From NCBI GenBank assembly GCA_937926025.1, contig CALANQ010000155.1, forward strand, positions 1-18,627: DNA of 18,627 nt. Direction: 5' to 3'. The position numbers and the translations under genes were made by a program. The notes under the pieces are model-generated. The model was not told the DNA's origin, ran no database searches, and saw nothing but the letters and a program-made list of their open reading frames with translations. The stretch is from an uncultured Acidimicrobiales bacterium (GTDB taxonomy: Bacteria; Actinomycetota; Acidimicrobiia; Acidimicrobiales; Iamiaceae). Of this stretch, positions 6,835-13,746 are shown piece by piece (positions within the stretch are counted from its first letter, which is position 1; each line of letters starts with the position of its first letter).

Positions 6835-7739
6835 CGGTCCGTCTCCGAGGCGAGCACCAGCCACTCCAGCGCACCGCGGGCGGCGGCGAGGCGGTTCTGC
6901 GCCTCGGGCCAGACTCGGCTCTGCGGACCGTCGAGGACCTCGTCGGTGACCTCCTCGCCCCGGTGGGCCGGCAGGCAGTGCAGGAAGATGGCGTCAGGCT
7001 CGGCCTGGTCGAGCATGGCCCGATCGACCCGGTACGGCTCGAAGATCGGCTTGCGGAGGGCCTTCTCGGCCTCCTGGCCCATCGAGTACCAGGCGTCGGT
7101 GACCAGCACGTGCGTGCCCTTGCCGGCGTCCGCCGGATCGTCGTCGTGCTCGGCCCACGGGGCACCCAGCTCGGCCATGCGCTCCAGGTCCGCAGCAGGT
7201 GGTGCGTAGCCGTCGGGGCAGGTGAACCGGACGCCCATCCCCTGCATGGCGCAGGCGAAGCCGAGCGAGCGGGCCACGTTGCTGTAGTCGCCGACCCAGG
7301 TCATCGTGCGTCCGGCCAGGTCGGGGCCGTACTCGGCGCGGATGGTGAGGAGGTCGGCGATGGCCTGGAGCGGGTGGCTCAGGTCCGACAGGAGGTTGAC
7401 CACCGGGATGGTGACCGCCCCGGCCATGCGCTCCAGCACCGTGTGGTCGAACACCCGGGCGGCGATGACCGAGTGGTAGCAGGCCAGGGTGCGGGCGACG
7501 TCCTCGGCCGACTCCCGGCCGTCGATGTCGACCTGGTCGGGCGTGAGGTAGATCGGGTGACCGCCCAGCTCCACCACCGCCATCTCGGTGGAGTTCCGGG
7601 TGCGGTTCGGCTTCTCGAAGATGAGCGCGGCGCCCCGCCCGTCGAGCACGTGCACCGGGTGCGCTGACGTGCACCGGTCCAGGACCTGGTGGAGCTCCTC
7701 GGGGTTGAGGTCGTCGATCTCGAGCAGGTGGCGGGTCAT
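6831..7739 (-). CDS. argF: Ornithine carbamoyltransferase with a shortened carbamoyl-phosphate loop
   Basis: This 302-residue enzyme makes citrulline from ornithine and carbamoyl phosphate. Family blocks are present: HPLQAIADLL (122-131, the HPxQ carbamoyl-phosphate motif), TDAWYSMGQE (214-223, the ornithine-side SMG loop) and FLHCLPAHRG (252-261) with C255. The phosphate-binding loop, normally FEKPSxRTR, reads FEKPNRTRN (41-49). It is one residue short and lacks the Ser; the codons are unambiguous on the minus strand. The start is ATG at 7739, overlapping the argD stop by four bases (ATGA). The length is close to the usual ~305-330. Position and remaining motifs make OTC the best call over aspartate or other transcarbamylases. 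Confidence 0.93.
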   Translation of the reverse strand: MTRHLLEIDDLNPEELHQVLDRCTSAHPVHVLDGRGAALIFEKPNRTRNSTEMAVVELGGHPIYLTPDQVDIDGRESAEDVARTLACYHSVIAARVFDHTVLERMAGAVTIPVVNLLSDLSHPLQAIADLLTIRAEYGPDLAGRTMTWVGDYSNVARSLGFACAMQGMGVRFTCPDGYAPPAADLERMAELGAPWAEHDDDPADAGKGTHVLVTDAWYSMGQEAEKALRKPIFEPYRVDRAMLDQAEPDAIFLHCLPAHRGEEVTDEVLDGPQSRVWPEAQNRLAAARGALEWLVLASETDR

Positions 7740-8902
7740 GCGGAGGCCTCCACATCGGAGAAGGCGGCGGCGAGGCGGTCGCACGCCTCGGCGATCTCGT
7801 CATCGGTGACGAGCAGGCTGGGCGCCAGGCGCAGGGCCGTGGGCGTGACGGCGTTGACCACCAGACCCCGGGCCAGGGCGGCCTTGGCCACGGCGCCGGC
7901 ATCGAGGCCGTCGACCAGCTGGGCGGCGACGAGCAGGCCGAGGCCCCGAACCTCGGCCACGCGGGGATCCGAGGCCAGCGCCGCGCTCAGCGTGGCCCCG
8001 GCCTTGGTGGCCCGCACGGGCACGTCCTCGGCCTCCATCGTGGCCAGCACGGCACGGGCGGCCGCGGCGGCCAGCGGCTGGCCGCCGTAGGTGGTGGCGT
8101 GGTCGCCGGCCTGGAAGGCGGCGGCGACGTCGGCCTTCGCCCAGCAGGCGCCGATGGGAACGCCGTTGCCGAGCTCCTTGGCCATGGTGACCACGTCGGG
8201 CACCACGCCGAAGTGCTGGTGGCCGAACCACTCCCCCGTTCGCCCGAGGCCGGTCTGGACCTCGTCGACCATGAACAGGATCCCCCGCTCGTCGCACAGC
8301 TCCCGGACGCCGGCGAAGTACTCCGCGGTGGCGGGGTTCACGCCGCCCTCGCCCTGAACAGGTTCCAGCAGCACGGCGGCCACCGACGGGTCGAGCACCC
8401 CTTCGAGCGCAGCGAGGTCGTTCCAGGCGACGTGCCGGAAGCCCTCGGGCAGCGGCTGGAACGCCTCCCACTTCTGGGGCTGCCCGGTGGCGTGGAGCGT
8501 GGCCAGGGTCCGGCCGTGGAACGACCCGAGCGCGCTGACCACCACGTGCTTGCCCCGGCCGCCCCACTTGCGGGCCAGCTTGATGGCGCACTCGTTGGCC
8601 TCGGCCCCGGAGTTGGTGAAGAACACCTGGCCGCCGCCGCCCAGCAGCCGGTCCAGCGTGGACGCCACCTCAGGTCCGGGGACGGTGCCGAACAGGTTGG
8701 ACGTGTGCAGCAGCACCTGCGACTGCTCCGCCAGCGCCGCCGCCACGGCGGGGTGGCTGTGGCCCAGGCCCGTGACCGCGAGGCCGCTCAGGAAGTCGAG
8801 GTACTCGTTGCCCTCGTCGTCCCAGAGGCGCGAGCCCTCACCCCGCACGAACGTGACCGCCGGCGGCGGGTAGGTGGGCATGAGCGGACTGGTCGTGGTC
8901 AC
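7736..8902 (-). CDS. argD: Acetylornithine aminotransferase
   Basis: This 388-residue class III PLP-dependent aminotransferase converts N-acetylglutamate semialdehyde to N-acetylornithine. Landmarks are HTSNLF (66-71), TNSGAEANE (96-104), EPVQGEGG (180-187), DEVQTGLGRTG with D213, and AKELGNGVPIG (241-251) with the PLP-binding lysine K242. I chose GTG at 8902 because it overlaps the argB stop by four bases (GTGA). Translation from a longer frame would run through argB. A downstream ATG at codon 8 is a less likely start. A succinyldiaminopimelate side activity, known for some ArgD enzymes, cannot be judged from sequence. Confidence 0.96.
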   Translation of the reverse strand: MTTTSPLMPTYPPPAVTFVRGEGSRLWDDEGNEYLDFLSGLAVTGLGHSHPAVAAALAEQSQVLLHTSNLFGTVPGPEVASTLDRLLGGGGQVFFTNSGAEANECAIKLARKWGGRGKHVVVSALGSFHGRTLATLHATGQPQKWEAFQPLPEGFRHVAWNDLAALEGVLDPSVAAVLLEPVQGEGGVNPATAEYFAGVRELCDERGILFMVDEVQTGLGRTGEWFGHQHFGVVPDVVTMAKELGNGVPIGACWAKADVAAAFQAGDHATTYGGQPLAAAAARAVLATMEAEDVPVRATKAGATLSAALASDPRVAEVRGLGLLVAAQLVDGLDAGAVAKAALARGLVVNAVTPTALRLAPSLLVTDDEIAEACDRLAAAFSDVEASA

Positions 8903-9807
8903 GAGGCACCTCCGTCGGCCCGGGTGATCATGGTGCCGACGCCGGCGTCGGTGAGCAGCTCGAGCAGCACCACGTGCGGGATGCGGCCGTCGAGGATGTG
9001 GGCGGAGCCGACACCGTCGGCCACCGCGTCGAGGCACGCCTCCACCTTGGGGATCATCCCGCCGGCGATGACCCCGTCGGCGATGAGGCCCATGGCCCGG
9101 GCGGTGGAGAGCCGGCTGATCAGCGTGGACGGGTCGGCCACGTCGGTGAGCACGCCCGGCACGTCGGTGAGGTAGATGAGCTTCTCCGCCTCCAGGTTGG
9201 CGGCGATGGCGATGGCGGCGGTGTCGGCGTTGATGTTGTACGCCTGGCCGTGCTCGTCGGAGCCGATGGTGGAGATGACCGGGATGAAGTCGGCGTCGAT
9301 GAGCGTGTCGAGGATGCGGCGGTCGACCTCCACCACGTCGCCCACGTAGCCCAGGTCCACGTGGCGCTGCTGGGCCGTGATGAGCCCGGCGTCCTCGCCC
9401 GAGAGGCCCACGGCCACCCGGTCGCGCTGGTTGATGGCCGACACGATGTCGGCGTTGACGCTGCCGGTGAGGACCATGCGGGCCACGTCGAGCGTGTCCG
9501 CATCGGTGACGCGCAGGCCGTCCTTGAACTGGGTCTCGATGCCGAGCTTGTCGAGTAGGTCGCCGATCTGGGGCCCGCCGCCGTGCACCACCACCGGCTT
9601 CATGCCGACGGCCCGCAGCAGGACGATGTCCGCCGCGAACGAGTGGGCCAGCGCGTCGTCGACCATGGCGTTGCCACCGAACTTGATGACGACGGTCTTG
9701 CCCGAGAACGCCTGGATGTAGGGCAGCGCCTCCACCAGGATCCCGGCGCGCATGGCCGGGTCGACCCCCGCCAGCTCCTCGGGATCCACGTACCTCTCGT
9801 CAGCCAT
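8899..9807 (-). CDS. argB: Acetylglutamate kinase
   Basis: This 302-residue amino acid kinase phosphorylates N-acetylglutamate. The N-terminal KFGGNAM (42-48) and VVHGGGPQIGDLL (73-85) form the phosphate-binding glycine-rich loops. The ATP-side segment YLTDVPGVL and the GGMIPKVEA block near the C-terminus are typical, and the latter is part of the arginine feedback-sensitive type of this enzyme. The start is ATG at 9807. No Shine-Dalgarno site is at a usable distance; instead a -10 element lies only 6 bases upstream, so the message is probably leaderless. The gene begins a second arg transcript behind its own ARG box and overlaps argD by four bases. Confidence 0.96.
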   Translation of the reverse strand: MADERYVDPEELAGVDPAMRAGILVEALPYIQAFSGKTVVIKFGGNAMVDDALAHSFAADIVLLRAVGMKPVVVHGGGPQIGDLLDKLGIETQFKDGLRVTDADTLDVARMVLTGSVNADIVSAINQRDRVAVGLSGEDAGLITAQQRHVDLGYVGDVVEVDRRILDTLIDADFIPVISTIGSDEHGQAYNINADTAAIAIAANLEAEKLIYLTDVPGVLTDVADPSTLISRLSTARAMGLIADGVIAGGMIPKVEACLDAVADGVGSAHILDGRIPHVVLLELLTDAGVGTMITRADGGAS

Positions 9808-9844
9808 CCCGAGAGTCTATGCGAACTCCTGCATGACTATGCAA
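9808..9844 (-). promoter_or_regulatory. ARG box and leaderless promoter of argB
   Basis: On the minus strand, TGCAT-AGTC-ATGCA (9830-9843) fits the ArgR box layout TGnAT-N4-ATnCA. A half-site CGCATA follows, 20 bases from the first arm. TAGACT (9814-9819) matches the TAnnnT -10 pattern and is 6 bases from the argB ATG, so transcription would start at or next to the A of the ATG. TTGCAT (9839-9844) could act as a -35 with a long 19-base spacer and lies inside the box, so ArgR binding should block polymerase. Of 31 bases, 26 are identical to the argC module. Confidence 0.8.
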
Positions 9845-10334
9845 TCGGGTTCCGGCGGGCCTTCAGGTCGATCTCCATCGCCCGGTCGCGCGGCGCGAAG
9901 CCGTGACGGAGGTAGAGGGGGACGGACGGCTCGGTGGGGTGCAGGAGCAGGTGGTCGAGACCTTCGGCGCGCGCGGCATCGAGGACCGCGTCGATCAGCC
10001 GGCCGCCGGTGCCTCCGCCTCGGTGGTCGGGCTGGACGTAGACGCTCTGGATGGCCCCCGACCGGCGGAACCACAGCTCGGGTCCCGGGACCCGGTCGTA
10101 GGCGCCGTACCAGGCCATGCCCACGGCTGCGTCCACCGTCTCGGCCAGGAAGGCGCGGTGGGAGTCCCGGTGGGCCCGGCACCACTCCCCCAGGTCGGCC
10201 ACGAAGTGCTCGAACGGGTGGGGCGGCTGCTCGCCCCGAGCCAGCCGCCACTCCCACCGGAGCGCGGCGAGCTTGCGCACATCGGGCGCCGACTCCAGGT
10301 CCGCCGCCCGGACCGTGACGTGCTCCGCCGCCAT
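9837..10334 (-). CDS. GNAT family N-acetyltransferase inserted in the arg cluster
   Basis: The product is a 165-residue acetyltransferase of the GNAT fold, which transfers acetyl from acetyl-CoA to an amine. Motif A is clear: SVYVQPDHRGGGTGGR (97-112), with the R/Q-x-x-G-x-G/A pyrophosphate loop. Motif B, with YLRHGF (141-146), follows. The N-terminal half is helical and does not match a substrate class I know. It begins 3 bases after argJ and ends with TAG inside the argB ARG box, so it is transcribed with argCJ. An N-acetylglutamate synthase role is conceivable from context, but I see no resemblance to the mycobacterial short ArgA (Rv2747) as I recall it, and ArgJ can already supply that step. 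Confidence 0.88.
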   Translation of the reverse strand: MAAEHVTVRAADLESAPDVRKLAALRWEWRLARGEQPPHPFEHFVADLGEWCRAHRDSHRAFLAETVDAAVGMAWYGAYDRVPGPELWFRRSGAIQSVYVQPDHRGGGTGGRLIDAVLDAARAEGLDHLLLHPTEPSVPLYLRHGFAPRDRAMEIDLKARRNPIA

Positions 10335-10337
10335 CGG

Positions 10338-11507
10338 TCAGCTGCCGCCGGTGTTCTCGTCGATGTACTCGTGGGTGAGGTCGTTGGTGAGGACGGTGAA
10401 GGTGCCGTCGCCCAGGCCCAGGTCGCACACGATGTCGAGGTGGCGCTGGGCCATGTGGTCGGCGACGGCAGCCTCGTCGTGCTCGATGGTGATGCCGCCG
10501 GCGGCCACGGTGACGCCGCCGTAGGCCACCGCCACCTTCTCCTGGTCCATCTCGATGCCGGCGACGCCGAGCTCGCTGGCCAGGCGGCCCCAGTACGGGT
10601 CCTGGCCGAACCAGCTGCACTTGCACAGGGCGCTCGCCGCGATCTGGCGAGCACCGGCCTCGGCATCGGCGTCGCTGGCGGCACCGGTGACGGTGAGCTT
10701 CACCACCTTGGTGGCGCCCTCGGCGTCGCCCGCCATCTGGCTGGCCAGATCGGCGCACACCTGGCCGACGGCCACGGCCAGGGCGTCGTTGTCCACCGGG
10801 CCGGCCTGGCCGCTGGCCAGCAGGATCACGGTGTCGTTGGTGGAGCGGCAGGCGTCGGTCATCAGCACGTTGAAGCTGGTGGACACCGCTCCCCGGAGGA
10901 TCTCCCGGAGCTCGTCGTTGGTGGCCTCGGCATCGGTGGTGAGCACGGCCAGCATCGTGGCCATGTTGGGGCTGAGCATGGCCGCCCCCTTGGCCATGCC
11001 GCCGACGACGGCGCCGCTCCGGCCGACCGGCGCCGTGGCCACCTTGCGGGCGGTGTCGGTGGTGCGGATGGCCTCGGCCGCGGCGACGTCACCGTCGGCG
11101 CTGCGCCCCTGGGCCAGCGCCGGCACCCCGGCGAGGATCGTGTCGATGGGCAGCGGGATGCCGATGAGGCCGGTGCTGCACACCAGCACCTCGTGCGGAT
11201 CGCAGCCCAGCTCGGCCGCGGTGGCCTGGCACATGGCCTGGGCGTCGGCCTTGCCCTGCGCCCCGGTGGCCGCGTTGGCGTTGCCCGAGTTGAGGATGAC
11301 CGCCGCCGCCTGACCGCGGGTGTGGGCCAGGTGCGCATCGGAGGTGAGCACCGGCGCCGCGGTCATCTTGTTGTCGGTGAACACGGCCGCGGCGGGGACG
11401 GGCCGGCCGTCGGCCGTGGCCACCAGCGACAGGTCCGGGTCGCCCGAGGGCTTGACCCCGCAGTGGATGCCGGAGGCGACGAACCCCTTGGCTGCCGTGA
11501 CGCTCAT
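10338..11507 (-). CDS. argJ: Glutamate N-acetyltransferase (ornithine acetyltransferase)
   Basis: This 389-residue enzyme moves the acetyl group from N-acetylornithine back to glutamate, making the pathway cyclic. Many family members also make N-acetylglutamate from acetyl-CoA. The self-cleavage and nucleophile site is NMATMLAVL (181-189): cleavage before T184 gives alpha and beta chains with Thr as the nucleophile. Upstream, NSGNANA (73-79) and STGLIG (111-116) form the substrate and oxyanion region. The start is ATG at 11507, ten bases after argC, with GGAG upstream. No argE or argA is visible in the window, consistent with the cyclic route. Whether this copy is mono- or bifunctional cannot be decided here. 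Confidence 0.96.
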   Translation of the reverse strand: MSVTAAKGFVASGIHCGVKPSGDPDLSLVATADGRPVPAAAVFTDNKMTAAPVLTSDAHLAHTRGQAAAVILNSGNANAATGAQGKADAQAMCQATAAELGCDPHEVLVCSTGLIGIPLPIDTILAGVPALAQGRSADGDVAAAEAIRTTDTARKVATAPVGRSGAVVGGMAKGAAMLSPNMATMLAVLTTDAEATNDELREILRGAVSTSFNVLMTDACRSTNDTVILLASGQAGPVDNDALAVAVGQVCADLASQMAGDAEGATKVVKLTVTGAASDADAEAGARQIAASALCKCSWFGQDPYWGRLASELGVAGIEMDQEKVAVAYGGVTVAAGGITIEHDEAAVADHMAQRHLDIVCDLGLGDGTFTVLTNDLTHEYIDENTGGS

Positions 11508-11517
11508 CGTGCTCCGT

Positions 11518-12561
11518 TCATGGGTACAGGCCGACCGTGGGGAGGCCGGCGGTCTCGGGGAGGCCGAGGGCGACGTTGGCGGCCTGGACGGCGCCGCCGC
11601 TGGCGCCCTTGGTGAGGTTGTCGAGGGCGGCGATGGCCACGACCCAGCCGGTGCGGTCGTCGGCGTAGGCGGTGACGTGGACCTGCTGGGAGCCCAGGGT
11701 GGCCTTGGTGGACGGCGACGAGTCCCGGACCACCACGAACGGCTCGGCGTCGTAGGCCTCGTGCAGTGCGGACCGCAGGGACTCGGTGGTCACCGCCTGG
11801 GTGGGCCGGGCGTAGCAGGTGGCCAGGATCCCCCGGTTCATCGGGGCCAGGTGCGGCGTGAACAGGACCTGGGCCGCGTTGCCGGCGGCGAACGAGAGGT
11901 TCTGCTCGATCTCGGGGGTGTGGCGGTGGTTCAGGACGCCGTAGGCGGTGAAGTCCTCGTCGACGGTGCAGAAGGTGGTGCTGGGCTTGGGCGGGCGCCC
12001 GGCCCCGGACACGCCGCTCGCCGCGTCGACCACGATGCCGGTGGGCTCCACCAGCCCGGCCGACAGCAGCGGGGCCAGGGCGAGGGTGGCCGTCGTGACG
12101 TAGCAGCCGGGCGTGGCGATGAGCTTGGCGCCGACGAGGTCCGTGCGGAACAACTCGGGCAGGCCGTACACGGCCTCGGGCAGCAGCTCCGGGACGGTGT
12201 GCTCCTCGCCGTACCACTGCGGGTAGAGCGAGGCGTCCTTCAGCCGGAAGTCCGCAGCGAGGTCCACCACGGTGCGGGTGCCGTCGAGCAGGGCCGGCAC
12301 GATGGCCTGCGACGTGCCGTGGGGCAGGCCGCAGAACACCAGGTCCAGGCCGTGGTCGTCGGCCAGGTCGGCACGGTTCTCGGCGAACACCAGGTCCGGG
12401 TACGCCGCCGCGAGGCTCGGGTAGAGGTCGGCGACGGCGGTTCCGGCCTGGCTGTCGCCGGTGGCCAACACCAGCTCGAGGTCGGGGTGCGCCGCGAGCA
12501 GGCGCAGCAGCTCGGCCCCGGTGAACCCCGATGCTCCGATGATGCCGACCCGTACCGTCAT
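11518..12561 (-). CDS. argC: N-acetyl-gamma-glutamyl-phosphate reductase
   Basis: This 347-residue enzyme reduces N-acetylglutamyl phosphate to the semialdehyde with NADPH. The Rossmann loop is GIIGASGFTG (6-15). The catalytic cysteine is C153 in ATPGCYVTTA, and the catalytic His region is NHRHTPEIEQ (211-220). I chose ATG at 12561: the GTG nine bases upstream overlaps the -10 element, whereas the ATG is 7 bases after it and fits a leaderless message. It is the first gene of the arginine cluster and is separated from argJ by ten bases. The length is normal for the family. Confidence 0.97.
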   Translation of the reverse strand: MTVRVGIIGASGFTGAELLRLLAAHPDLELVLATGDSQAGTAVADLYPSLAAAYPDLVFAENRADLADDHGLDLVFCGLPHGTSQAIVPALLDGTRTVVDLAADFRLKDASLYPQWYGEEHTVPELLPEAVYGLPELFRTDLVGAKLIATPGCYVTTATLALAPLLSAGLVEPTGIVVDAASGVSGAGRPPKPSTTFCTVDEDFTAYGVLNHRHTPEIEQNLSFAAGNAAQVLFTPHLAPMNRGILATCYARPTQAVTTESLRSALHEAYDAEPFVVVRDSSPSTKATLGSQQVHVTAYADDRTGWVVAIAALDNLTKGASGGAVQAANVALGLPETAGLPTVGLYP

Positions 12562-12599
12562 GACCGCCACTCTATGCGCATCCGTGCATGACTATGCAA
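12562..12599 (-). promoter_or_regulatory. ARG box and leaderless promoter of argC
   Basis: This is the same module as upstream of argB. On the minus strand it has the palindrome TGCAT-AGTC-ATGCA (12585-12598), a CGCATA half-site 20 bases on, and a -10 element TAGAGT (12569-12574). The spacing from the -10 to the argC ATG is 7 bases, which leaves no room for a leader or ribosome binding site. TTGCAT at 12594-12599 could be a -35 with a 19-base spacer. Repression by ArgR plus arginine is expected from the known ARG-box pattern. Confidence 0.82.
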
Positions 12600-12612
12600 C
12601 CACCCTTCGGAA

Positions 12613-12676
12613 CCACTCCGAACTTTCGATGCGAACGGTTGCGGTGCAACCACTTCCATCGAAAGTTCGAGGGTGG
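12613..12676. repeat. Large inverted repeat with nested hairpin upstream of argC
   Basis: A perfect 13-bp inverted repeat pairs CGAACTTTCGATG (12619-12631) with CATCGAAAGTTCG (12657-12669). Allowing one bulged A at 12670, six more pairs (one of them wobble) extend it to 12613 and 12676. The 25-base interior has its own perfect stem, GGTTGC at 12637-12642 with GCAACC at 12646-12651. It starts 26 bases after the stop of the 12702 gene and ends 14 bases before the argC ARG box. No T-run follows on the minus strand. It could be a terminator, a regulator site or a dispersed palindromic element. Confidence 0.7.
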
Positions 12677-12701
12677 AGCGGGCGGGGCGGGTGGGGATCG
12701 G

Positions 12702-13154
12702 TCATGCGCCGGGTTCGATGAAGCGGAGGTTCCGGTACGGGGCGCCGACGAGCCAATGGCGCTCCGTGCCGGCGAGGGCGTCGGGATCGAGGCGGTCGAG
12801 GACGAACACGGCGAACGGCTCCGCGCCATCGGCCGGCTCCAGCACGAAGCCGCTCCCCATGCGGCGGAGGGTGCCGGTGATCGGGCGGGGCTGGCGGATC
12901 GACCGGTCGATGCCGACGCGGTCGAGGGCCCGACCACCGGCTCCCCCGGCTGCGTCGACCACCTCGACGGTCACCGGCTCGCCGTACCCGGCCTCGGCGA
13001 TCCGGTCCGCGGCGGCGCCGAACCGGGTCCGGGGCAGGATGAGCTCCGACGAGCCCAGCTCCACCACCACGCCCTTCTTGGCCTCGCCCACGATCATCCC
13101 GGTGAGGATCGCGCCGGCGGCGGGGCCCTTCGGCCGACCGCTTCCCCGGCTCAC
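12702..13154 (-). CDS. Hypothetical protein with a possible S1/OB-fold domain
   Basis: The product has 150 residues and I cannot assign a function. Residues 17-67, with alternating hydrophobics in LTGMIVGEAKKGVVVEL, the proline-containing loop ILPRTR and VTVEVVD, resemble one S1-type OB domain. Residues 91-137 may form a second small beta domain (ITGTLRRMGSGFVLE, then FAVFVLD). If correct, RNA or nucleic acid binding would be expected, but this is pattern-based and no sequence comparison was possible. The start is GTG at 13154, overlapping the stop of the upstream P-loop gene (GTGA), so the two are translationally coupled. It ends at 12702, just before the inverted repeat that precedes argC. 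Confidence 0.72.
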   Translation of the reverse strand: MSRGSGRPKGPAAGAILTGMIVGEAKKGVVVELGSSELILPRTRFGAAADRIAEAGYGEPVTVEVVDAAGGAGGRALDRVGIDRSIRQPRPITGTLRRMGSGFVLEPADGAEPFAVFVLDRLDPDALAGTERHWLVGAPYRNLRFIEPGA

Positions 13155-13675
13155 CGCCGCACCTCGAACCGGCCCGACGCGCGCTCGGCCCGCACCAGCG
13201 CGGCCACCTCGGACGGCGAGGCGGTGCCGTCGGTCACCAGATGGCGGGGATCGATGCCGCTGCCGGCGAAGTCGCCGTGCACCTGGCCGGTGGCCGAGGG
13301 GTCGGCGAAGGGGTGGTCGGGCCGGTCGGCGACCCGCTCGAGGCACACGGCGACCGGCGGCAGGAGGACGACGTAGTCGAGGGCGGCGATCCCGGTCGCT
13401 CGGAGGAACGCGTCGAGGAACCACGGGCCGAGCACGCCCTCGTAGACCGTCGGGCCGGCTGCCGCGAACCGCCCGCACGCCGCGCCGGCCGCCTCGATCA
13501 CCCGCCGGTTCTGATCGTCGGCCTCGGGGAGCCACGGGTCCGTACCACCTCGGAGGAACCCGAAGAAGGCGTCGCCCTCGACCAGGACGGACGGCTCGAG
13601 GCTCGCCGCGACGGCGGCGGCCACCGTGGACTTCCCCGACCCGGGAGGTCCGCTGATGACGAGGAGATCGCTCAC
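13151..13675 (-). CDS. P-loop NTPase, small kinase-like
   Basis: This 174-residue protein has a Walker A motif, GPPGSGKST (9-17), right after the first beta strand. LVEGDAFFGFL follows, where an Asp sits at the position usual for phosphate acceptors or metal in small kinases. LDYVVLLPP is a likely Walker B-like strand. It resembles the small AAA/kinase-like family that includes shikimate, gluconate and antibiotic phosphotransferases; the substrate is unknown. I prefer GTG at 13675 because the protein then starts MSDLLVISG, typical for the family. Another GTG at 13705 adds ten residues, and GGAG directly abuts it. It is coupled to the 12702 gene by a four-base overlap. Confidence 0.85.
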   Translation of the reverse strand: MSDLLVISGPPGSGKSTVAAAVAASLEPSVLVEGDAFFGFLRGGTDPWLPEADDQNRRVIEAAGAACGRFAAAGPTVYEGVLGPWFLDAFLRATGIAALDYVVLLPPVAVCLERVADRPDHPFADPSATGQVHGDFAGSGIDPRHLVTDGTASPSEVAALVRAERASGRFEVRR

Positions 13676-13746
13676 CCCGGGAGTCTCGCCCACCAGGAAG
13701 AGCACCTCCGTGATGCCGCCCGGCCGGGCCCGTCGTTCGCCGGACG

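Noticed and set aside
9837..10334. Calling the GNAT gene argA (N-acetylglutamate synthase)
   Set aside because: Context is suggestive, but only generic GNAT motifs are visible. It does not resemble the mycobacterial short ArgA as I recall it, and ArgJ may already cover the step.
9903..11615. Very long plus-strand open frame (570 codons) opposite the GNAT and argJ genes
   Set aside because: It is a GC-driven shadow: the minus strand carries complete argJ and GNAT motifs, and the plus-strand translation is low-complexity Gly/Val/His/Asp-rich with no domain.
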